Shown in pieces: positions 1 to 6,957 of a stretch of DNA of 64,000 nt. The notes beneath the pieces were generated by a model. It was not told the origin of the DNA and did no database searches. It saw only the letters and a list, made by a program, of their open reading frames with translations. The stretch covers positions 34,544 to 98,543 of the forward strand of contig NZ_LZKJ01000080.1 in assembly GCF_001672775.1 (NCBI RefSeq), read 5' to 3'. The position numbers and the translations under genes were made by a program. How positions within the stretch are numbered: position 1 is the stretch's first letter; the number at the start of each line of letters is the position of its first letter. This DNA comes from Mycobacterium kyorinense. GTDB taxonomy: Bacteria; Actinomycetota; Actinomycetes; Mycobacteriales; Mycobacteriaceae.

Positions 1-213
1 GGTCAGCGCGGTCACGATCTCGGTGACGGTGGGCAGCGTGTCGAATCGCAGCCACGGCCGCACGTGACCGGCGGTGAGCAGCTGCCACAAGCCGATCGCG
101 GCCGCCACCGACGTGAGCCGCAGCAGCCGCAGCCGCCACAGTGAGCGTTGCGGGCGCGCCGGCAAGGCGACCGGCGCAGCGGCCACGGGGGCGCTGATAC
201 TGACGGCGGTCAT
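1..213 (-). CDS. ABC transporter permease, N-terminal fragment (cut by window edge)
   Basis: Only the first 71 codons are in the window; the rest lies beyond base 1. The N-terminus has an Ala/Pro-rich cytoplasmic stretch, a basic patch (RSLWRLRLLRL) and the start of a membrane helix (SVAAAIGLWQLL), ending in DTLPTVTEIVTAL, the pre-domain pattern of SsuC/TauC/NrtB-type permeases of the nitrate/sulfonate/taurine importer family. The ATG at 213-211 overlaps the stop of the solute-binding gene (ATGA), so the two are translationally coupled. The importer assignment rests mainly on the neighbouring binding protein; the substrate cannot be told from this fragment. Confidence 0.75.
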   Translation of the reverse strand, partial: MTAVSISAPVAAAPVALPARPQRSLWRLRLLRLTSVAAAIGLWQLLTAGHVRPWLRFDTLPTVTEIVTALT

Positions 214-1550
214 GCCACGCCCTCCAGCGCCTGCTGATAATCGAGTGCGACGCTGCCGCGGTGCCCGGCGATATAGCGCTGTGCAGCCGCCGTGGTGTCG
301 AACGGCAGATACTGTTCGCCGTCGCGCACCCACACTGATTTGTCGGCGAACCAGCGGGTGCCCAGTTCGGCGTCGCGCACATAGGCTGCCCGGACGCGGC
401 CGCCGCGGGCCGTCGCCTCCCGGATCTCCTTGAGCAGGACGGTCGGATCCGCCACCTGCCGGGTGGCCGCTGAATCCGCCAGCCAGAGTTCGCCGCCGGG
501 CGCCGCTGGGGTCACCGTCGTGCCGTAGTCCAGCTTTCGGGCCGCGAAGGCCGCCCGCAGCGGCCCGTCCTGCACGAAGCCGTCGATATCGAGGTCGGCG
601 AAATCGCCGATTGACTTCAGGTACGGCACATCGCCTTTCAGCGCATCGATAAGCGGCGGCTTGAGGGTCGTGTCGAACGTGGTGCCGCCCGGGCCGTTGT
701 AGAGGTAGACGACTTCCTGCGGCAATCCGCTGGCATCGGCGACGATGTGTGCGGCCTCGAGTGGAGTGTGGTTGAGGAAATCGGTGGCGTCGAGTTGGGC
801 CTGCAAGAACGCGTCGAGCACTTCCGGGTGGGCGGCGGCATACGCTCGACGCACCACGACACCGTGCAGCGTCGGGTAGTTCAGCTCGCCGCCGTCGTAG
901 AGAAGCTTGGCCTTGCCTTGGTAGACCAGCAGGCCCGGCCAGGCAACGAACTGTGAGAGTGCTTGCACCTGACCCGATTCCAGCGCAGACGCGCCGACCT
1001 GTGGTTGCTGATTGAAGACTTCGACGTCGGCGGGGTTGATGCCGGCGCTGGACAGCGCCCGCACCAGCGTGCCGTGACCGGCCGACCCGATGCTGGTCGA
1101 GACCTTCGTGCCGGCCAACCCGGTCAAGGCTGTCGCCGTTGAGTTCGGCGGTACCACGACCATGTTCAACGCGCCTTTGGCGTTGTAACCGGTGACCGAG
1201 ACGATCTGCGTCCGGGCGCGGTCGTTGGCTTGGGTTCTGGAGCCGTTGATCAGCATCGGGTAATCGCCCATCGAGCCGATGTCGATCTTCTCGGCGACCA
1301 TCTGCGCGGTGATCGGCGCGCCGGTGTCGTAGTCCTGCCACACCACCCGGTATCGGGTGCCGGTGCGACGGCCTACCTCGGCGAGTCGGCGCTCGAGGTA
1401 GCCCTGCGCACGCAGCAACGTGCCGGCGGTCACCGTGTTGATGGTCTTGGACTGATAGCCGACGACGACGTTGACACTGTCGGTGGAGTCCAGTGAGCAA
1501 CCCGTTGCGATCAGCGCCATCGACGCCAGCATGGCGGTAAGTGTTCTCAT
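210..1550 (-). CDS. ABC transporter substrate-binding lipoprotein, sulfonate/nitrate/taurine (SsuA/NMT1) type
   Basis: 446 aa extracytoplasmic solute receptor. The N-terminus MRTLTAMLASMALIATGC is a lipoprotein signal with the lipidated Cys at residue 18, which fixes the ATG at 1550; in-frame codons further upstream have no signal-peptide character and overlap the ferredoxin gene. The body (VVVGYQSKTINTV near the start, then IGSMGDYPML, GSAGHGTLVRAL, VFNQQPQVGASALESGQVQAL) follows the periplasmic-binding type II pattern of aliphatic sulfonate/nitrate receptors. It overlaps the permease start by 4 bases and follows the ferredoxin by 23 bases, so regulator, ferredoxin, receptor and permease form one operon. 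The ligand is unknown. Confidence 0.85.
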   Translation of the reverse strand: MRTLTAMLASMALIATGCSLDSTDSVNVVVGYQSKTINTVTAGTLLRAQGYLERRLAEVGRRTGTRYRVVWQDYDTGAPITAQMVAEKIDIGSMGDYPMLINGSRTQANDRARTQIVSVTGYNAKGALNMVVVPPNSTATALTGLAGTKVSTSIGSAGHGTLVRALSSAGINPADVEVFNQQPQVGASALESGQVQALSQFVAWPGLLVYQGKAKLLYDGGELNYPTLHGVVVRRAYAAAHPEVLDAFLQAQLDATDFLNHTPLEAAHIVADASGLPQEVVYLYNGPGGTTFDTTLKPPLIDALKGDVPYLKSIGDFADLDIDGFVQDGPLRAAFAARKLDYGTTVTPAAPGGELWLADSAATRQVADPTVLLKEIREATARGGRVRAAYVRDAELGTRWFADKSVWVRDGEQYLPFDTTAAAQRYIAGHRGSVALDYQQALEGVA

Positions 1551-1573
1551 GAGATGTCCTGGGACGACCGCAA

Positions 1574-1801
1574 TCAGCGAATGAGGTAGGGCATGTTGAC
1601 AGTCACCGCGCCGGTCGGGCAGCGGGCCGCGCAGGGGCCGCAGTACCAGCATTCGTCGACGTGCATGAAGGCCTTCCCGGTCTCGGGGTTGATGGCAAGC
1701 GAATCCAGCGGGCAGATATCGACGCACAACGTGCAACCGTCGATGCACAGCGACTCGTCGATGGTCACCGGGACATCACCGCGCTGATTGACCAGTGTCA
1801 C
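1574..1801 (-). CDS. small 2x[4Fe-4S] ferredoxin
   Basis: 75 aa with two cluster motifs: C19-x3-C23-x2-C26-x3-C30-P and C51-x2-C54-x2-C57-x3-C61-P. The first has one extra residue between its first two cysteines, as in some 7Fe/8Fe-type and adenylylsulfate-reductase beta-like ferredoxins. The GTG start overlaps the GntR stop (GTGA). A dedicated ferredoxin inside a sulfonate/nitrate-type importer operon suggests that the imported compound is reduced or oxygenated by a partner enzyme, probably encoded beyond the left edge; that is inference. Family assignment is secure, the partner unknown. Confidence 0.9.
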   Translation of the reverse strand: MTLVNQRGDVPVTIDESLCIDGCTLCVDICPLDSLAINPETGKAFMHVDECWYCGPCAARCPTGAVTVNMPYLIR

Positions 1802-2535
1802 GAGGTGCTCCTTGTCAGGTTGCCGCGCATAGTGATTCGATCACCACGCATCCGGATGTATTCCAAGTCAACGGGTCTGCCGTCGTCGAGGCTGGTGAGC
1901 CGCTCCAGCATGAGCAGCGGCGCACCGTCGGGCACTTGCAGAGTGGCAGCGGAGTGGGCGTCGGCGGGGATGGCCTCCAGGGCCAGGGTCGCCGAGCCGA
2001 GGCGATGCCGCCGTTCGATCAGCGCGAACACGTCGTTGGTTTCCAGCGGCTGAGTCAGGATTTCGGCCCCGATGTCGGGCGTCAAGTAGGTCAGATCCAG
2101 GCTCAGCGGCAGCCCGCCCAGGTAGCGCAGCCGTTCGATGAACACCACCGGCTGGCCCGGGGCCAACTGCAGCCGCTGCGCCACCGACGGCGGAGCAGGG
2201 AGGTTCATCGCGGCGCGGACCTCATTGCGGACCTCGCCGTGGCTTTTGAAGGTTTCCTTCAGCCCCAACAGGTGGTCGAGCCCATGGTCGTATTTACGTT
2301 GTGCCACATGGGTTCCGACTTTCGGTCCGCGGTCGATCAGACCCTCGTTCTTCAACGCCGCGAGGGCCGCGCGAATCGTGTTGCGGGACACTGCGAATTC
2401 TTCGGCTAAGTCGTGTTCGGCGGGCAGGCTGTCGTCGTAGCCGCCAGTGTGGATTTGGAAGCGCAGCACGTCGGCGACCTGGCGGGCGCGATCTGCGCGG
2501 GGCCGGCGAATCGGCAGCGGGACGACGAGGGCCAC
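1798..2535 (-). CDS. GntR/HutC-family transcriptional regulator (UTRA domain)
   Basis: 245 aa. An N-terminal winged helix (about residues 15-82: QVADVLRFQI, LPAEHDLAEEFAVSRNTIRAAL, EGLIDRGPKVGTHV) is followed by a UTRA effector domain (about 100-240, with PVVFIERLRYLGGLPLSLDLTYL and LEYIRMRGDRI). It is first in a GTGA/ATGA-overlapping series with the ferredoxin, receptor and permease, so it very likely senses the transported compound or a product and controls its own operon. The GTG at 2535 is the first start giving a full wHTH domain. No operator was recognised in the 276 bases upstream. Confidence 0.9.
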   Translation of the reverse strand: MALVVPLPIRRPRADRARQVADVLRFQIHTGGYDDSLPAEHDLAEEFAVSRNTIRAALAALKNEGLIDRGPKVGTHVAQRKYDHGLDHLLGLKETFKSHGEVRNEVRAAMNLPAPPSVAQRLQLAPGQPVVFIERLRYLGGLPLSLDLTYLTPDIGAEILTQPLETNDVFALIERRHRLGSATLALEAIPADAHSAATLQVPDGAPLLMLERLTSLDDGRPVDLEYIRMRGDRITMRGNLTRSTS

Positions 2536-2811
2536 GCCGTCACGCTAATGCCGCCCGCGGGAGCGTCTCGACCAGCTGAAACGTTGGCAGCGCCACCACC
2601 TAGTGCATTGCGCCGCTTCCGGACTCGGGGCTACCAGGCGAAAGCGAGACGTTTGGCGGTCATTGCGCCACCTCGCCCGTGCGGTCGGGGCTTCAACTCC
2701 CGGTGAGCGAAATCCACGATCCAGCCGGGCGGCGGCACCGACACCCGACGGTCATGGGGTTTGAATTTTGTCGATGGCCATCAGAGTCGAACCCGCAACG
2801 CGTGCCGAAGG

Positions 2812-3973
2812 CTAGTTCACCCCGGAGGGGGTTTCGGCCATGTCGGCGCCGCTGGTTCCCGTCCGCACGCCCAGCCCGTGTAGCGCCGCCGCGCGGCTGA
2901 TGTCGCTAGGCGAGACGATGCCAACCACGTCGTCATCGCGGAATACGAGCGCCCTGCCATCTGCGCACCCTTTGAGCCGGGAGAGCAAACCAGACAGCGG
3001 TTCGTCGGGCCGGGCCCGCGGGATCTCCTCCGGGGGGCAGGCCACTTCGCGCAGCAGCGTGGTCGGCCGGAACGGCGCGGATCCGGTTAAGGGTGACGAG
3101 GCCTTGCAGCCGTCCGGCGGGGTCGAGTAACGGGAATGCGGAGTGCCGACGCAACAGCGCGACGTCGCGCAGGAACTCGGCGATGCTGGAGTTGCCGTCC
3201 GCCGTTTCGGGGTGCTCGGTCATGACGTCGCGAACCCGGACTCCGGCCAGCGCCGCGCTTGTCCGGGCATGGTGCTCCTCGGCGCTGGCCATGGTGACTA
3301 CGAACAAGCCGAGCAGGATCCACCACAGGCCGTTTCCGAGGCCACCACCGATAGTTTGCAGGATGCCCAATGCGATCAGGGTGAAGCCGAAAATCCGGCC
3401 CGCCCTTGCGGCTACCACCGTCGCGGTGAGCCGATCGCCTCGCCACGCCCATACCGCGGCGCGCAGGATCCGCCCGCCATCCAATGGCGCCGCCGGGATG
3501 GTATTGAAGACGGCCAGCACCACATTGATCACGGCCAAATAGCCGGGCACCGCCACCATCAGGGCGTTCATGTCGGCCAGATTGCCCAACCAGGCCAGTG
3601 CGCCGAATACGCCTGCGATCAGCAGACTAGTGAGGGGGCCGATCGCAGAAATGCGGAAATCAGCACCAGGCGTGGGCGCCTCGCCGCGCAGCCGGGCGAC
3701 CCCACCGAGCAGCCACAGCGTGATGCCCTCCACTTCCACGCCGTTGCGTTGCGCCACGATCGCATGAGCCAGTTCGTGGGCCAGCAATGACACCACGAAC
3801 AGCACAGCGGCCACCACCGCCGCCAGCGGATATACGCCTGACGGGAACCCTGCGGCGAGCCGCGAAAAACGCACCGACAGACCGCCGATCAGCAGCACCA
3901 CGATGGCCAATACGCTCCAGTGCACACCGACGGTCACACCGGCTACCCGCCCCAGCCTCACGGTCGAATTCAT
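2812..3973 (-). pseudogene. Rip3-like site-2 protease with CBS domains, frameshifted
   Basis: Membrane zinc metalloprotease of the S2P/M50 family, like Rv2625c. The catalytic HELAH is at residues 66-70 and the third-ligand motif NTIPAAPLDGG at 157-167, within about six membrane helices; a CBS pair should follow. The first CBS domain runs in the main frame to VTLNRIRAVPA, then the frame leaves homology; the continuing text TTLLREVACPPEEIP...GIVSPSDISRAA is in another frame and ends at 2812. One extra or two missing bases near 3060-3072 explain this. Rejoined length (~386 aa) fits Rip3. The main frame alone gives a 346-residue product ending at 2933 with an altered tail, so activity may survive. 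The ATG at 3973 overlaps the upstream DUF5994 stop (ATGA). Real mutation and read error cannot be separated here. Confidence 0.8.
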
Positions 3974-4593
3974 CGTCGCCCCTTCGCTTCTGATCTCGCG
4001 CCGGCGGCCGCTGTGGCCCCAGCGGAGAATTTCTGGTCCGGCTCAACGATGTACGGCCGCGATCGTGCGGGCAGGTCCCGCTGAGCTCCTCCCTCAGATT
4101 CCCAGCGGTTCAGCGCTATTAAGGCTTGTTGGCGATCCTTGGCGCGGCGCTCGCTGATTCCGAGTAGCCGGTCGGGGGTGGAAACATTCCCGGCGCTGGC
4201 CGCGGTTGTCATCGCCGTGTACGCATCGCTGGCTTCGGTGTATGGCGGAACCAGCAGGAGGGCCAATTTCCCAACCCGCTTCCCGAAAACTGTTACGACG
4301 TTCGGTGTGTCTTGGCTGGTGTCGAGAATGACATCGCCACCTTTGTGGTCGACGCTCGGCGGTGTTGATGACCAATCAGTTTGGTGATACCGCACTCGGT
4401 CAATCGGCCCGAACCGTAACGAGAGTGCGTCGAGCAGTCCGGGAAGCTCGGCGGTAAGCCTCGTCGATCGCGGCCACCATGCTCCCTGCACGAAGCCACA
4501 CGATCGGTGTGCGGGCTTCAACCGCAATCGCATTGTCCCGATTGCCGGCCGGCGCGCTGCTACCGCACCAACGCGTTCAGTGTTTGCTGACAT
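3970..4593 (-). CDS. DUF5994 family protein
   Basis: 207 aa, soluble. The ATG at 4593 is preceded by GGAGG about 7 bases upstream; the longer in-frame reading has no such site. The text matches the actinobacterial DUF5994 pattern as I remember it (RLRLKPAHRSCGFVQGAWWPRS, LPGLLDALSLRFGPIDRVRYH, GDVILDTSQDTPNVVTVFGKR, LLLVPPYT). Function unknown. It is coupled by ATGA to the Rip3-like protease; members often sit near universal-stress or membrane-protease genes in mycobacteria. The polar tail after residue 150 is low-complexity. Confidence 0.8.
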   Translation of the reverse strand: MSANTERVGAVAARRPAIGTMRLRLKPAHRSCGFVQGAWWPRSTRLTAELPGLLDALSLRFGPIDRVRYHQTDWSSTPPSVDHKGGDVILDTSQDTPNVVTVFGKRVGKLALLLVPPYTEASDAYTAMTTAASAGNVSTPDRLLGISERRAKDRQQALIALNRWESEGGAQRDLPARSRPYIVEPDQKFSAGATAAAGARSEAKGRR

Positions 4594-4836
4594 GTGCTGC
4601 CCTCCGACCGTGTTGTTCAAGGTTTCGCGCAACGCGTGTTCGGTGCGCAACGCTGGCGCGTCGCCTCCTTCGCGGTCGATGCGGTTGCGCCGACCATCAC
4701 CGACGTCTGAACTCTGGTAGACACGCTCCATGGTGGTACGGATTCCGATGACTGCCTTGGCATGGTGCGACAACGCGAACGTCTGCTTTTGTCACTTCGC
4801 CACAGCGCCACCCGTCGAAGCAGGGCCTACCGGGCC

Positions 4837-6009
4837 TTACCAGCGCAGCAGCGCGGCCACACCCGCGGTGTCTCTCAGCGCCCCATCGGCCGCGCCCTCG
4901 ACGGGACTAATTCGGGCCCCAGTATTGAGTGCTCGCTCGACGAGCCTTTCGGTCAATCGAGGTTCCGGCGTTCCCGCTTGTCCGTCGGGGCCGACTTCCT
5001 CGCCGGCGTACAACGCCCCGTCGGCGCCCACCGTCCCGGTGTAGCGGACCTGCGGGTCATACACCAAGTGCGCGACTCGCCCAGCGTTCAGCGCGGCAGC
5101 TACCTCGGACAACCCCAGGGCGGCGACGCCTGACCCCGCGGCATCGCGGACCTCTTCCAGGAGTTGCTGTTCCCGTTCGCCGTGCTGCCCATGAACCCAC
5201 TCCGTGACGGCCGTTGCGAGCGCACCGTCATCCAGCCCGTTGAGAACCCGAGCGTCGGCAAATACGTTGCCGCGAAGCGTGTGGGGCAGCCTCGCGACGG
5301 TCGGTTCGGTCCAGCGCTCCCCGCCGCTGATGAGGATCCGCTCCCAGCCGCGATCATCGGCCAGCTTCGCAGCGGCCTTGGTCACCTGGTCTAAGAAGCG
5401 TTCGATCCGGTCGCGGTCGCGAGCTTGGCGCTGTTCGCGGACCGGTGTGTGAAACTGCCCTTCCGGGCCGCCGCCGACTTGCCCGGCACGCTCGTGCGGC
5501 GCCTCAACATACGGCTGCGCCATCTCACTCAGCATCCGAAGCGACCCGGCTCGCCACTCGAGCAGCCGGGCCTCCTCGGCCGATACCAGGACGACGCCAG
5601 CTGTCCGACCTTCGTCGAGCAATTCCAGCAGCGGGTGGATGAATGGTCCCTCGTCGAACACCACCCGATTGGCCACTGGCATGGCGCTCTCAAATCGCAG
5701 GACCCAGTCGCTATTTAACGCGGCGAAGGCGATGCGGCCGCGTCCCGATGCTGTCGGGCTTGCCAGGCTCTCTATCTGCGGCCAGAGTCGCTCGAGCGCG
5801 GCAGCCACGCGGCGCTGATCAGGACCGCCATCCTCGGAAATGCGACGCTGCAACTCCCGAAAGCGGTTTCTCAGGTCGATCGCGACCCCTTGCAGGTTCG
5901 GGCCTTGGCTGGGATCTGCGCTCAGGTAGACGGACAACACCCCGAGCTTGTCGGTTCGCTGGGATATTTCCCGCAGATCGTTCTCATCGAGCCGCTCGAT
6001 CGCGCTCAT
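4837..6009 (-). CDS. baeRF/Vms1-type eRF1-like protein (Rv2629-like)
   Basis: 390 aa. An archaeo-eukaryotic-release-factor-like protein of the bacterial baeRF group. Features seen: an N-terminal alpha/beta domain (SAIERLDENDLREISQ, VLSVYLSADPS), a central VLRF1-like domain with GGGPEGQF carrying a glutamine (Gln185) where eRF1/Vms1 proteins have the peptidyl-tRNA-hydrolysing Gln, and a C-terminal L7Ae-like part ending VAALLRW. The start at 6009 is chosen from the AAGGTGG site just upstream. By family, this suggests release of nascent chains from stalled ribosomes; that activity is inferred. In M. tuberculosis the homologue belongs to the dormancy regulon, but no DosR-like box was recognised upstream here. 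Confidence 0.85.
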   Translation of the reverse strand: MSAIERLDENDLREISQRTDKLGVLSVYLSADPSQGPNLQGVAIDLRNRFRELQRRISEDGGPDQRRVAAALERLWPQIESLASPTASGRGRIAFAALNSDWVLRFESAMPVANRVVFDEGPFIHPLLELLDEGRTAGVVLVSAEEARLLEWRAGSLRMLSEMAQPYVEAPHERAGQVGGGPEGQFHTPVREQRQARDRDRIERFLDQVTKAAAKLADDRGWERILISGGERWTEPTVARLPHTLRGNVFADARVLNGLDDGALATAVTEWVHGQHGEREQQLLEEVRDAAGSGVAALGLSEVAAALNAGRVAHLVYDPQVRYTGTVGADGALYAGEEVGPDGQAGTPEPRLTERLVERALNTGARISPVEGAADGALRDTAGVAALLRW

Positions 6010-6084
6010 AGTTCGCCACCTTGTTCCTCTCGCCGGTCCTTCAAGCCGTGTGCCACGCAATGCGCTAGTCCCGCTGGCTCTGGC

Positions 6085-6555
6085 TCATCTGACCGCCGCT
6101 GGGTGACGCGATACCGTCGGCGCCCATGTCTGGTGATAAAGCGCCAGCAGCCGCCGAGCGTCCTTTAGGTCGGCTGCTATGGGCAATCGGTCGGTGCTGT
6201 CCATTGCGCGCAGCAGGCGGCTCACCGCGGCGTTGGCTACCAGAGCCCATTGCACGCCTATCTGCTGGCAGTGTTGGGCGAATCTAATCATGGCTTGGAA
6301 GCCTTGACCGCCAACGAAATCCACACTGGAGAGGTCGATGATGAGAGGTCGCCCCGGATTAGCCAACTCAATGACGTAATCGCTCAGCCGGGCGGCGCCG
6401 CAAGCGTCGAGCACGCCCCGTACCTCGACAGCGGTGATATCCGATTGGAAATGTGTACTCAGCGACATGCCGTGCCGAGCAGTTGCCGCACAACCACTTC
6501 GGGCACGCTGGCGTGCGCGGGGCTTCGGGCCAAAAGGATTGTTAGCGATAGACAC
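6085..6555 (-). CDS. STAS-domain protein (anti-anti-sigma-factor-like)
   Basis: 156 aa; a basic N-terminal tail (~30 residues) then one STAS domain (SDITAVEVRGVLDACGAARLSDYV ... LIIDLSSVDFVGGQGFQAMIRF). In classical SpoIIAA/RsbV proteins the helix after the DLS strand begins with a phosphorylated Ser; here this is DFVGGQGF with glycines 82-83, so switch phosphorylation is probably lost. The GTG at 6555 follows AGGAGG by 5 bases, which decides the start over the internal ATG at 6468. It lies upstream of the release-factor-like gene on the same strand, 75 bases apart, and may share its transcript. Confidence 0.85.
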   Translation of the reverse strand: MSIANNPFGPKPRARQRARSGCAATARHGMSLSTHFQSDITAVEVRGVLDACGAARLSDYVIELANPGRPLIIDLSSVDFVGGQGFQAMIRFAQHCQQIGVQWALVANAAVSRLLRAMDSTDRLPIAADLKDARRLLALYHQTWAPTVSRHPAAVR

Positions 6556-6957
6556 TGGGCCTCCTGATTGTCTACTTCGCGGCAGCTTCTAACGCTTTAG
6601 GGAACGGTGTTGTCGATGATGTGACCGCCGTCATGTCACGCAAACTCATTCGGTCGCAGTCATTTTGGGTCATATTCTTCTGTATCTACGGCCATCAAGA
6701 CCCATTGTCGGCGACGTTGGCATCGCAGCGCTTGCCACAACGCGACAAGCCCGCCGTGCGCTGTTGTCGCTTTCCGACAAGACCGCCGCTTAGGGCTGGC
6801 TGCTGTGCCCGTCGCCGTCATGGACGGAGCGTCGATCGCGCGCTCCCGCCAACCTCAACGCACCCTTCCCTATGGCGGGCCAGTCGCGAACGTGCGCAGA
6901 TCCGGTTATCCACGCGGCGTGTCGGCCGGGGACACGCACGCTCGCGCAAAAAGGGGG
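6556..6957. other. 402-bp intergenic region, no gene found
   Basis: Separates the STAS gene (reading away leftward) from the 3' end of the decarboxylase gene. Bases 6640-6700 are AT-richer than the surroundings and may hold the promoter for the STAS gene. Its right part contains the 60-bp dispersed palindromic element at 6886-6945, listed separately. Reading frames across the region have no protein-like character. Confidence 0.6.
6886..6945 (+). repeat. 60-bp dispersed palindromic element, copy 1
   Basis: About 80% identical (12 differences in 60, counted by eye) to the reverse complement of 47476-47535. The best-kept core is GGCGTGTCG followed by CCGGGGACACGCACG. Inverted-repeat arms at the two ends (GCGAACGTGCG and CGCACGCTCGC) could form a stem. 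It lies 12 bases beyond the decarboxylase stop, so on the minus strand it could act as a terminator. Confidence 0.7.

Noticed and set aside
210..1748. Longer frame of the binding protein starting at 1748
   Set aside because: The first 66 codons overlap the ferredoxin gene and lack signal-peptide or binding-protein character; the lipoprotein signal begins at 1550.
2770..2800. TTCGAACC-like text resembling a tRNA T-loop (minus strand GGGTTCGACTC)
   Set aside because: The flanking bases do not form the 5-bp T stem and no acceptor or anticodon arm could be found.
4594..4836. DosR-box search upstream of DUF5994 and the release-factor-like gene
   Set aside because: No GGGACT-N-AGTCCC-like palindrome seen by eye; not claimed.
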